From NCBI GenBank assembly GCA_020466095.1, contig CM035808.1, positions 80,702,779 to 80,766,778 on the forward strand: a stretch of DNA of 64,000 nucleotides, in the 5' to 3' direction. Below the pieces are notes generated by a model. It saw nothing but the letters and a program-made list of their open reading frames with translations. It was not told the DNA's origin and searched no databases. This DNA comes from Chlorops oryzae (Eukaryota; Arthropoda; Insecta; Diptera; Chloropidae). Each line of letters starts with the position of its first letter. The first letter of the stretch is position 1. Shown here piece by piece: positions 53,654 through 63,141 of this stretch. Made by a program: the position numbers and the translations under genes.

Positions 53654-53831
53654 TGATGTGCGTGGATGAGAAAAGAGACCAACAAGCGAGAAAAATACAC
53701 CGTTCTATGTTAATAAGATTCAGAAAACCGGAAATAGAGAGACTTTATTGACGTTATTAGAACTGTCATGCTGTAAGATTGAAGCTCTCACACAAGAAGC
53801 AGGGTTGCATGTCAAGAATACATTTACAACA
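53654..53831 (-). repeat. 5' LTR of the Copia element (178 bp)
   Basis: Bounded by TGATGTGCG and TTTACAACA, abutting the primer-binding site. Pairs with the interrupted LTR at 42388-44016. Confidence 0.88.
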
Positions 53832-53902
53832 ATCGGGCCTATTACGGTTGTCGCCGCTATCGTCGTCGACGACTTAGCAACGATGTCGTCGTCGTCGTCG
53901 CT

Positions 53903-54002
53903 NNNNNNNNNNNNNNNNNNNNNNNNNNNNNNNNNNNNNNNNNNNNNNNNNNNNNNNNNNNNNNNNNNNNNNNNNNNNNNNNNNNNNNNNNNNNNNNNNN
54001 NN
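53903..54002. other. Assembly gap of exactly 100 N
   Basis: A run of 100 N directly after a GTC/CGT-rich low-complexity stretch (53865-53902). The round number suggests a placeholder of unknown true size, so features either side may not be adjacent. Confidence 0.98.
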
Positions 54003-54594
54003 CAAAGGGAAATATTTATACCAAATGGAGATGGCTGCTGTGCTACTTATCTACTTGGGAGTATGTTTAACAAAACCCAGGTGCCTATAAAACAAGAGTT
54101 TTCAAACACCAGTCAGCGCAGCCCCGAAAAAGTCCATACATTTTTGCGAAAAGTTTCAAAGCGAGCGGACTAATAGCTTGTGGACCAAATTATGGAGTTT
54201 TCCATGCCAGGGCAGCAGCTGAGAGTTTTCATAGGGCTCAGTTGGGAAAATGTAATCGAGATTAGAGATATGTTCACATCAATGCGAAGTTCTTGCAGTT
54301 GCACTGTAACTCAAGCTCTAGTTGTCTTTTTGGTGAAAATAACAACGGGTTATTCCAATAGACTTATTGCGAACATTTTAGGTCTACAATGTGAGCACTT
54401 GGTATCAAAATACTGCAGCCAAATAATTAGATGATTCACAACGGATGTTCTACCATACCTATTTGCAGTACATGCATAACCGCGGGCGGACGTCATCGAC
54501 CACCATACATCATATATTGCAAAAAAGCTGTATAATATCGAACACGAGCTAATGCTTTTTTGTTATGGAACTTTATGTTCGACACAAACTAGCA
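54003..54594 (+). pseudogene. PIF/Harbinger-like (DDE_4) transposase fragment
   Basis: Plus-strand frames read QQLRVFIGLSWENVIEIRDM, TQALVVFLVKITTGYSNRLI and, after a stop, SYIAKKLYNIEHELMLFCYG, where family members have an ICDGTY-like first catalytic Asp. The arrangement fits the DDE_4 transposases of Harbinger/ISL2EU-like elements. The Asp position reads Tyr (FCYGTL) here. The rest is cut off by the LINE that begins near 54595. Confidence 0.5.
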
Positions 54595-56158
54595 CAAACG
54601 CTGCATTGAGGGCTGAACTGGCTGAGCGGACGGCACAACAGTCAGCTATTCTAACGGCCATAGCCCTCAGACCAGCCCTATCTGTTGGTAAACCCCGCCA
54701 ACAGTCGGGTAGACGCAGCAAAGGAGCTAAGCATAGCGTGGAAGAGAATGCTATGGTGGCAAAGTCAAGGGGAAAGAAGAGCAGAGATGGTGGCAGGCGC
54801 TAACGCCACTATACTTCGGAGAAGATGAAATGCCAAAAAAAACCTCCACCCCGCATAATCAGTAATGGATGTGCCGGATAGGAGGGTCCACGAAGAGGAG
54901 CTAGATGTGGCTATGCTACAAAAGCCCTGGGCAGCTCCTCATGGAATTCTTGGTTTGTCCATTCGGGAATGTAAGGTAATGTATCATATCTCACACGATC
55001 GCCCTAGGGCTGCACTATTAATAAGTAACAGAATAAATGACTTTCCCTTAACAGAGTTCTAACAAGAGTTCTCCGAGATCTGGTGGCAGTCATTGTGAAC
55101 GTGCCCCGTGGGAAAGCAGTAGCCAAAATTTTAATAGGCTCCGCTTATCTCCCGGCAGACACAGACAAGGTGCAAACTCCGGAACTGGACTCCCTGGTAA
55201 GCAACTGCCGCAAAGAGAATCAACAACTGCTGCACAGCTTGGCGTAGTAAATAAAAAAACAACAGGGGTAAGTTCCTTCTAGATGATATTAGTAGCAAAA
55301 ACCTGGTTATGGTAAATGTAGGAGATGAACCCTCTTTTATGAACAGCATTCGAGGGGAGATCTTAGATATCACCCTCGCTACCCCATTCTTACATAACTC
55401 AATCTCCAACTGGCACGTTTCGAATGAAGCCTCGGTGTCGGATCATAAACACATAAGACTCGATATCCAGGCTGAGATAGTAATCCAATCAGTGTTCAGA
55501 AACCCTAGAAAAACCAACTGGAAACTTTTCTGCATCATACTAGAAGCGGAAATAAATCGTTCGACGACAATAATACTAACGTATGAGGAACTAGACCTGG
55601 AGGCGCAAAATCCAAACAGCGTTAACGTATGCCTGGGAACAGAGCTGCTCACTTAGTATCGGTCAGTCCCGAAGGAATCTCACCTGGTGGAATAAGGAAC
55701 TAGAAGAATGCAGACGAAACGTGCGAAAACTATTCAACAGAGCACAACCACAGGTGAATGGAACGCCTATCGGCAAGCTCTGACGGAATACAATAAAAGA
55801 TTGAGCAAGTCAAAGAGGACAGCCTGGCGAAACTCCACAGGGGCAATTAAAAGCCTACCGGAGGCTGTTCGGCTCCAAAAAATACACGCCAAGGAATACA
55901 ATCCGGTAATATGGTCACTCAAAACTCCCTCAGTTAACTTCACCAGCACGCCGGAGGCAAAATGCCAGCTGATACTGGAAATGCCTTTCCCAGAGTGTTA
56001 CCCAACGGGAAATTACCCTATTATCCATATTCCATCCTATATGGGTAACCAAAGGGACCTACGCCTATTTAGTAAAATATTCTTGCCCAACCGCTTAAAA
56101 TGAGCTGTCGTGAGCTTTGGCCCTTTTGAATCTCCGGGCTTGGATGGAGTATATCCAT
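54595..56158 (+). pseudogene. LOA/Jockey-group LINE, part 1: ORF1 end, endonuclease, linker
   Basis: Fragment frames show an ORF1 tail rich in Arg/Lys/Ala (54595-54803), endonuclease blocks EEELDVAMLQKPW and NRINDFPLTEF (54888-55062), then the C-terminal endonuclease SIRGEILDITLATPFLHNSI and ASVSDHKHIRLDIQ (55336-55470). After that come the pre-RT linker (TWWNKELEECRRNVRKLFNR; SKRTAWRNSTG) and SPGLDGVYP at the start of RT. A segment between about 55245 and 55300 that should hold the GCDANAHH motif is missing. Frameshifts and stops are numerous. It is cut at 56158 by the palindromic element. Confidence 0.72.
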
Positions 56159-56424
56159 TAGGGTGATGACTTTTTTTGAAACTCTCTTCCTGTATCATAG
56201 TACGATGAACTTTTATTAAAGACTTCATAAAATACTAATTTTAAGGTTATTTGGTAAAAAAAAATGTCACGCACCAAGTCATTTGAAAAATTTAATTTTT
56301 GATTTTTCTCCAAATGTTTGAAGTTACTGTAAGCAGAGTCGCTCCTAGAGGGGTCAAATGTAGCACCAACTCCCATTAATTTCTTATCCTCAACAATTTC
56401 TCCAAACAAACCTTCCCCCTATCT

Positions 56425-56800
56425 CCACTCCTTAAGGCGGCTCCCATACAAAAGTAATTTTTTTATGAATTTTCCCCCCACTGTCCTAACTAGCCCCACA
56501 GTGCCCCTAGAGGAGTCATATGTATGACCGACCCCCATCAACTTTGTCCCCCTAAAGTTTGTTTCCAACATACTGACCCCCTATCTACCCTCCTTAGGGG
56601 GGCACCCATACAAAATTACCTTAATTTTATCACAATTTCATACACAATGGCTGTCATTACAGTCAAACCCGTCCTAGGGGGATGATATATAATATATAAC
56701 CGACCCCCATTATTTTTTTACCCTTAACATTTTCTTCAAACATACCTACCCTCTATCTCCCCTCCTTAGGGGGTGCCCACACAAAATTAGGCTTAAATTA
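56425..56800. repeat. Three tandem units of about 165 bp in the left arm
   Basis: Each unit carries CTCCTTAGGGGGGCACCCATACAAAATTA-like sequence, with copies near 56430, 56592 and 56764. The right arm has the inverted counterparts near 60170, 60335 and 60490. They may be subterminal transposase-binding repeats. Confidence 0.75.
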
Positions 56801-57063
56801 AAGAAAAATGCCTCACGAATTTCAATCTATAATAAAGATGCCGTAGGAACAAGAACGAGCATGTTCAGTATGCATATTCGAAAAATTTACGAAATTACCT
56901 TTTAAACGAGCCTAATATACAGGATATTGGATTAATTTTTGGTATGTTTTAATAATATGTTATAATTATTACCTTTTTTTAAAACTAAATTTTGGGTTCC
57001 ATCCCCTAACTGGCCAAATAATAAGCCTAGTTGCAAAAAATTAATTTTCGATTCAAATGCCGC

Positions 57064-57733
57064 TGACGGTTAAACCAGAATTTATGAAGATCAAGCAAAA
57101 ATATCGCAAAAAATTGCAATCACATGTAAATCTCCTCGCCAGAGAACTCGCAACTACGTCCTCTCTTTTGCGATTAAAAAGAAAGGACCGACCGACTATC
57201 CAATTCGATCCTTAGAATTCCGCTTACTTAAACATATTGCATTCCACTGCACAACCGTGGTTCCTGATTGCGCTTGTGCTTCCTTGCACTTCGGTAAAAT
57301 AATACTCAAGCATTCCATTGCACGAACGCGATTCCTAACTACGTTTGTGCTTCTTTGCACTCTTCCGGTAAAATAATACGCAAAATCTCCAAGTCTATTC
57401 AGACTCAACAGGCCATTTCACGGTCGGATCTTTGATCGAATTAGTCACATGTGTCGGTGAAAGGTAGAGTCCGTGTGCACATAGACTTTAGTTTTCACTA
57501 GCACAGTTGAAGGGTTCGTTCAGGGATCTAACAGTGAATTGGCCGTTTTACGCCCAGGTTTCCTTATCTGAGGCTTTCATGCAAATATTAATTACACTTA
57601 TATGCATATTAATTATAATAATGCTACATATCATGTAATTAATTCCAAACTAGACTTAAGATTTTCCTTCTTATTGATGGACTCATGTAAAATGAGTGAT
57701 ACAATAAATAAATTAAAAGTTAAAAAAAAAAAA
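57064..57733 (+). mobile_element. 670-bp retroposon in the left arm, with poly-A and 13-bp duplication
   Basis: Flanked by ATTCAAATGCCGC at 57051-57063 and 57734-57746. Ends AATAAATAAATTAAAAG and a poly-A tract. The right arm has one uninterrupted copy of the target. Inside are two tandem units of about 75 bp (57235-57385: GCATTCCA(C/T)TGCAC ... GGTAAAATAATAC). No coding frame recognised; it may be a LINE 3' end, SINE or processed transcript. Confidence 0.85.
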
Positions 57734-58337
57734 ATTCAAATGCCGCAAACCTTAATCTATGACGAGTTCTTTGAGACTATAACCATTAAGATCGGTTAGT
57801 GGTTTCTATTCATAAAATTAATTTAAAACAATTATTTTTTGAAACGCATTATTCACTGTTTTCACGTTCGTATCTTAGGTCTTTGCATGTCTCTCTCGGT
57901 CTTGATCAGAGACCTCCACGCCAAAGCAAAATTTTTCTCGCTCACTTCACACCAGTGTTGCCGATTTGTGTACTTTAGTACGCATTGCATACTTTTTCAA
58001 TCACCTGAGTACTTTTTATGTACCAAATTATTTTTGGTCGATTAGCGTACTATTTCGCTCAACTCCCCATTAGAGTTGCAGGACTATCGACATCAGTTTT
58101 TCTTTGATTGTTAAAGGTTAAAATTAGAAAGTGGGCTAACGATCAGCTCGATTCTGAATATTCCCGGGGAATTTACTTTTCTCGGCAGTAAACTTCATCT
58201 TTTTCCTTACCCTATCTATTTAAAAAATTATAATTTTAGTCTCGAGAAATGTAAATTCCCCGGGAATATTCAGAATTGGGCTGTATTCCATTCCTCTTTG
58301 TTTCTTTTTATGATTTTTTACTGATTTTTTATGTTGC

Positions 58338-59286
58338 AACGCATTTTTTGAAACGCATTATTCACTGTTTTCACGTTCGTGTGTTGAGTCTTTGCATGCA
58401 TCCAGACCAGGCATCTCCAAGATGGGAAAGGCATTTGTGTAAGTGAGCAATAGTGTGAATGCGCTGACAAAAATTTCAACACTTATTGCGTGCCTCAATA
58501 AAATTTTGAGTTTCCATAACTTGTTAGTAAAAAATAAAATAATTTTCATAAATCAATGAAATAAAGATTACTAGCGTGGAAAAACTTAACAAATAACAAA
58601 TATTCGGCTATATATAGGTGTCATGTTCAACGCATTTTTCAATGTCTACCACACCGCCACAATTTCTTATCAAAAAATACTTTTTAAATGTTTTGCGCTT
58701 AGTTTGTTGCGCTGCTTTGAAAAAATGTACTTATTTGAAATCTGAAAATATTTGTTCACAAAAACAAGTTGATGGGAAAAACGATAAAAGCTTTAAAGAA
58801 ATTTCTCAAAAGCACTTGGGATCATAAAGTAGACTTTGAATTCCATTTTGATGAAAATATTTTTAAAGTGTTTTTTAAAAAAAAGTTGCGCAGATCCGCT
58901 CGAAGTGTTTTCGTCGGGCGATTGCTACCGACTAAAGAAAGAGCGTAAGGCATACGTTTGAACTAGTGTTGCCAAAAAAAAAACTAAGCAAAAAGTACAC
59001 AAAACGGACCTTTTTTATAGAAAAGGTTCGCACATATATATTTTTTTTGAAAAAGAAAAATCACAAAAACTAACGTAATTTTTTCATCAAGGTAATATAT
59101 TTATACAAGATGAATTTTTTTTTTTTTATCAAAGACTAGTTTTGAGTATAAACTTATTAAAAATACTTTAACGGATATTCGTTTTAGCGAGGCTCGCATT
59201 TAACGAGCATTCAAATTATTTCTATTGAATACTTTATATAACGAGCAAAATGGCATAAATTTTTTTTCTGCACTCGGTTTAACGAG
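58338..59286. other. Loop of the palindromic element
   Basis: Unique to one side of each arm. 58349-58400 directly repeats 57838-57890 (AAACGCATTATTCACTG). The right portion (59170-59286) matches the segment at about 29010-29185. A 69-codon frame at 58618 has no recognised motif. Confidence 0.5.
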
Positions 59287-60794
59287 CAACATAAAAAATC
59301 AGTAAAAAATCATAAAAAGAAACAAAGAGGAATGGAATACAGCCCAATTCTGAATATTCCCGGGGAATTTACATTTCTCGAGACTAAAATTATAATTTTT
59401 TAAATAGATAGGGTAAGGAAAAAGATGAAGTTTACTGCCGAGAAAAGTAAATTCCCCGGGAATATTCAGAATCGAGCTGATCGTTAGCCCACTTTCTAAT
59501 TTTAACCTTTAACAATCAAAGAAAAACTGATGTCGATAGTCCTGCAACTCTAATGGGGAGTTGAGCGAAATAGTACGCTAATCGACCAAAAATAATTTGG
59601 TACATAAAAAGTACTCAGGTGATTGAAAAAGTATGCAATGCGTACTAAAGTACACAAATCGGCAACACTGGTGTGAAGTGAGCGAGAAAAATTTTGCTTT
59701 GGCGTGGAGGTCTCTGATCAAGACCGAGAGAGACATGCAAAGACCTAAGATACGAACGTGAAAACAGTGAATAATGCGTTTCAAAAAATAATTGTTTTAA
59801 ATTAATTTTATGAATTGAAGCCACTAACCGATCTTAATGGTTATAGTCTCAAAAAACTCGTCTTATATTAAGGTTTGCGGCATTTGAATCAAAAGTTTAT
59901 TTTTTTCTACTAGGCTCATTATTTGGCCAGTTAGGGGATGGAACCCAAAATTTAGTTTTAAAAAAGGTAATAATTATAACATATTATTAAAACATACCAA
60001 AAACTAATCCAATATCCTGTATATTAGGCTCGTTTAAAAGGTAATTTCGTAAATTTTTCGAATATGCATACTGAACATGCTCGTTCTCGTTCCTACGGCA
60101 TCTTTATTATAGATTGAAATTCGTGAGGCATTTTTCTTTAATTTAAGCCTAATTTTGTATGGGCACCCCCTAAGGAGGGGAGATAGAGGGTAGGTATGTT
60201 TGAAGAAAATGTTCAGGGTAAAAAAATTATGGGGGTCGGTTAAATACATCATCCCCCTAGGAGGGGTTTGACTGTAATGACAGCCATTTTGTATGAAATT
60301 GTGATAAAATTTAGGTAATTTTGTATGGGTGCCCCCCTAAGGAGGTTAGATAGGGGGTCAGTATGTTGCAAAAAAATTTTAGGGGGACAAAGTTGATGCG
60401 GGTCGGTCATACATATGACTCCTCTAGGGACACTGTGGGGCTAGTTAGGACAGTGGGGGGAAAATTCATAAAAAAAATTACTTTTGTATGGGAGCTCCTT
60501 AAGGAGTGGAGATAGGGGGAAGGTTTGTTTGGAGAAATTGTTGGAGATAAAAAAAAATATTGGGAGTTGGTCTTACATTTGACCCCTCTAGGAGCAACTC
60601 TGCTCACAGTAAGTTAAAAAATTTGGAGAAAAATCAAAAATTAAATTTTTCAAATGACTTGGTGCGTGACATTTTTTTATCAAACAACCTTTAAATTAGT
60701 GTTTTATGTCATCTTTAATAAAAGTTAATCGATCTTTAATACAGAAATTTTTTTTTGAGAAAAACACGCTTAAAGTCATCACCTTAATATCCAT

Positions 60795-61237
60795 GCTTTC
60801 TACAGAAAGGACTTTAGACGATAACAAGATCCCTCATAAGCATATTTGGGTCGAGTCTCTACCTGAGTTATATCCCAACGGAGTGGAGAAAGTTACGGGT
60901 GGTTTTCATTCCCAAACCGGGGAAAAGGACGGAACAAACGCCTAAGGCCTATCGTCCTATCAGCCTCAGCTTCTTTTTCCTGAAAACAATGGAAAAAATG
61001 TTGGATAGACACAAAAGAGAGACATCGTTGAATGCCATCCTACTGAACTCAAATCAGTGCGTTTATCAAGCAGCGAAATCTACCGAGGTCGCCTTATATA
61101 ACCTAACCTTTGTAGTTGAAAAGGCTCTGGCGGGAAAAGAAATTGCCCTCGGGGCATACGAAGACATCCAAGGGGCGTTTGATAACACCTCCTTTGATGC
61201 AATGCCATGAAGATATGCCATAAAGAGGAAGAACATA
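60795..61237 (+). pseudogene. LOA/Jockey-group LINE, part 2: reverse transcriptase middle
   Basis: Continues part 1 after the palindromic element. Shows VVFIPKPGKRTEQTPKAYRP and ISLSFFFLKTMEKMLDRH, then NSNQCVYQAAKSTEVALYNL and GAYEDIQGAFDNTSFDAM, the fingers and palm blocks of Jockey-superfamily RT (DIQGAF includes a catalytic Asp). Shifts occur near 60895. Interrupted at 61237 by a TIR element. Confidence 0.78.
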
Positions 61238-61436
61238 CACCGAGAGAAATAAGAACTGTTAAATCAACCACTTAGAACAGTTAAAGTAAGAGTGGTCAAA
61301 TTAACTGTATTCCCCGTTAAATGCACTGAAAAAGGAAGTCAAATCAACAGTTGAAAAGTAGTCACTTTTTATGTTCAAATTCGCTTTCGTTCACTTAGAC
61401 GTATAAGTTCGCATTCTGATCAACCGTCTCCAGAGT

Positions 61437-61506
61437 GTGCAATAGCTCAGTTGTTTAAGCTGTGAGTTGACCGTCGTGAGATTCGGGGTTCTATCCCTGC
61501 TGGCGG
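61437..61506 (+). repeat. tRNA-like segment 1 within the TIR element
   Basis: A-box-like TAGCTCAGTTGTTTAAGC (61443) and B-box-like GGTTCTATCCC (61487-61497) with tRNA-type spacing. Acceptor ends do not pair, so a functional tRNA is unlikely. It may supply internal Pol III promoter elements. Confidence 0.55.
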
Positions 61507-61701
61507 CGGGAATTTTTCTGGATTTTTTTTTTAATTACAGTTTTTTTTTTTTTGTTCAGAGTGTAGTTGTTTTTTAAGGCAAAAATTTTCTCCTAAATTT
61601 TTAAGATTTTAATTTATTTAATTTTTTTTAATGGTTCATTTTCAAGCAAAAAATTTTGCAACCATAAGCTCAAGTGAGCGTTTTGACCAACAAATTAAAT
61701 T

Positions 61702-61772
61702 CGTTCGTTTAGCGTAATGGTTAAGACGTTCGCCCAGCGAAGTGGTAGTCTGCGGTTCAAGGCTCGGCCGAG
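61702..61772 (+). repeat. tRNA-like segment 2 within the TIR element
   Basis: A-box-like TTTAGCGTAATGGTTAAGAC (61708) and B-box-like GGTTCAAGGCT (61754-61764). Different in sequence from segment 1. Preceded by TTCGTTCG and followed by A-rich DNA, as in tRNA-derived SINEs. Confidence 0.55.
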
Positions 61773-62108
61773 GCGAGAAAATTTAAAGAGATGAAAGAGA
61801 AAAAGATTTAAATAGAAACAAATAAATAAAGAAAAAATATAATAATTTAATAAAAAAAAAAAAAATATATTAATAAAAGAAGGTAAAAAAAAGTCAAAGC
61901 AAAAAATTAATTTTTTTTTTCCCAGTCGCTGGTGACAGTTGATTTAACCGCGAGACAGTTATATCAACCATCAGGTAGTTATATCCCTATTGACTGTGTT
62001 TGTACTGTTGAATCGACCGCTACTACACATAAGCTAAGAATTAACGGTGAACTCGGTTATTTTAACCTGCTTTTTCAGTTAATATAACTACCTTTTTCTC
62101 TCGGTGTA

Positions 62109-62470
62109 CAACCTCTCATAATAAGTTGGAATTATCCATGTTGGAAAACAGGAGGATACAAACACAAATAGGCAGCGCTTCCAAAATAATAGAAGTAACG
62201 AGAGGCTGTCCACAGGGAGGAGTGCTTTCACCATTAGTGTCGAACTTGGTTATAGACGAGCTGCTAACAATTTTGACGGAAAATACCTTCATTGTTCAAG
62301 GATATGCAGACGATATTGTGTTGGTCGTGAAAGGTTAATTCGAAAACACAATAGGAGAACGTACGCAACTGGGGTTTAACCCAGTTCACAGGTGGTGCTG
62401 CAACAAAGGGCTGACTTTTCACTCTTCAAAAACGGTAGTTGTACCGTTCACTGCTCGCAGAAACCTCAAC
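62109..62470 (+). pseudogene. LOA/Jockey-group LINE, part 3: reverse transcriptase active site
   Basis: Reads VTRGCPQGGVLSPLVSNLVI, then FIVQGYADDIVLVVKG with the YADD catalytic motif, a stop, and CNKGLTFHSSKTVVVPFTAR of the RT thumb. It follows part 2 collinearly once the TIR element is removed. It ends at about 62470, where foldback-type sequence begins. Confidence 0.85.
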
Positions 62471-62547
62471 CTGGGAACTAGAGCTGGGCGCGTGAATGAT
62501 CTTTCACGCACGCTCTTATAGCAAGTCACGCACAATCACGTCACGTT

Positions 62548-63141
62548 TGTGAATGTGCGTGAGTTCAAATATCGTGATTTTCGCCGTGAGTGAGTGAAAA
62601 ATTACGCACGCACGGGCTACTCACGGAAAAACATTAGTTCATAAAACCAAAGTAGGCATTGAGTAGAAAATATCACCAAAGAAACAATTTTAAACTATTT
62701 GAGTTTGAAGCAAACTGATCTTAACGCAAAATGAATGTACCGAACAGAAAACATAGGCAATTAAACAGGTGTACACACAAATTCTTCTTGCATTGGATGC
62801 ATCGTGCGAAGTTTTCGATAGCGCCCTCGAATTTGACTATTTCAAATCCTGTCCAAACTTCGCTTTTATGCTTCGGAGGTGTGAAAAATGAATACCGAGG
62901 ATCTAATGGATCCTTTTTTAAATCATTTTTGATTACTTGTTTTCTGTTCGGTACATTCATTTTGCGTTAAGATCAGTTTGCTTCAAGCTCAAATAGTTTA
63001 AATTTTTTCTTTGGTGATATTTTCTACTCAATGCCTACTTTGGTTTTATGAATTAATGTTTTTCCGTGAGTAGCCCGTGCGTGCGTAATTTTTCACTCAC
63101 TCACGGTGAAAATCACGATATTTGAACTCACGCACATTCAC
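62548..63141. repeat. 594-bp foldback element, about 205-bp arms
   Basis: 62548-62753 (TGTGAATGTGCGTGAGTTC ... GAACAGAAAACA) is complementary to 62938-63141 with few mismatches; the loop is 184 bp. Short repeated ORFs starting MNVPNRK on both strands are a consequence of the symmetry. Adjacent sequence at 62478-62547 is rich in CACGCAC/GTGCGTG motifs and may belong to the same element. No target duplication settled. Confidence 0.85.

Larger units (their letters stand above)
42388..53831 (-). mobile_element. Copia LTR retrotransposon, decayed, with four nested insertions
   Basis: LTRs of about 178 bp start TGATGTGCGTGG and end TTTACAACA (53654-53831 and, with an insertion, 42388-44016). The element reads on the minus strand: PBS, Gag, CCHC, protease, integrase, linker, reverse transcriptase, RNase H. 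Insertions: a 1452-bp TIR element in the 3' LTR, mariner copy 3 (44139-45403), a BEL-derived 3398-bp insert (45796-49193), and about 670 bp in gag (52606-53278). Flanks outside the two LTRs do not show a matching 5-bp duplication. Confidence 0.88.
56159..60786. mobile_element. 4628-bp palindromic element with 8-bp duplication ATATCCAT
   Basis: Begins TAGGGTGATGACTT and ends with the complement of TAAGGTGATGACTT. ATATCCAT at 56151-56158 and 60787-60794 is the target duplication, inside the LINE reading frame. Arms of about 1.5 kb (56159-58337 minus an insertion, and 59287-60786) are inverted copies with modest divergence; the loop is about 950 bp. No transposase recognised. Duplicated short ORFs at 57839-58045 and 59578-59784 merely reflect the arms. 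Confidence 0.88.
61238..62106. mobile_element. 869-bp TIR element with two tRNA-like segments, TA duplication
   Basis: Termini CACCGAGAGAAA and complement, flanked by TA at 61236-61237 and 62107-62108, inside the LINE RT frame. Subterminal sequence has repeated GTTAAATCAACC/GTTATATCAACC motifs. It contains two tRNA-like blocks at 61437-61506 and 61702-61772. No transposase. Confidence 0.82.

Noticed and set aside
53748..54173. A 141-codon open frame crossing the assembly gap
   Set aside because: It runs through 100 N bases, so continuity is artificial; only the part after the gap is used, as Harbinger-like sequence.
57839..59784. Two identical 68-codon ORFs on opposite strands suggesting a duplicated gene
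   Set aside because: They are mirror images created by the arms of the 4.6-kb palindromic element and have no protein-family motifs.
61437..61772. Functional tRNA genes
   Set aside because: A- and B-box matches are good but acceptor and anticodon stems do not fold, and both lie inside a TIR element.
62721..62970. Opposed 79-codon ORFs both starting MNVPNRK
   Set aside because: Produced by the foldback arms; not collinear with any known protein.
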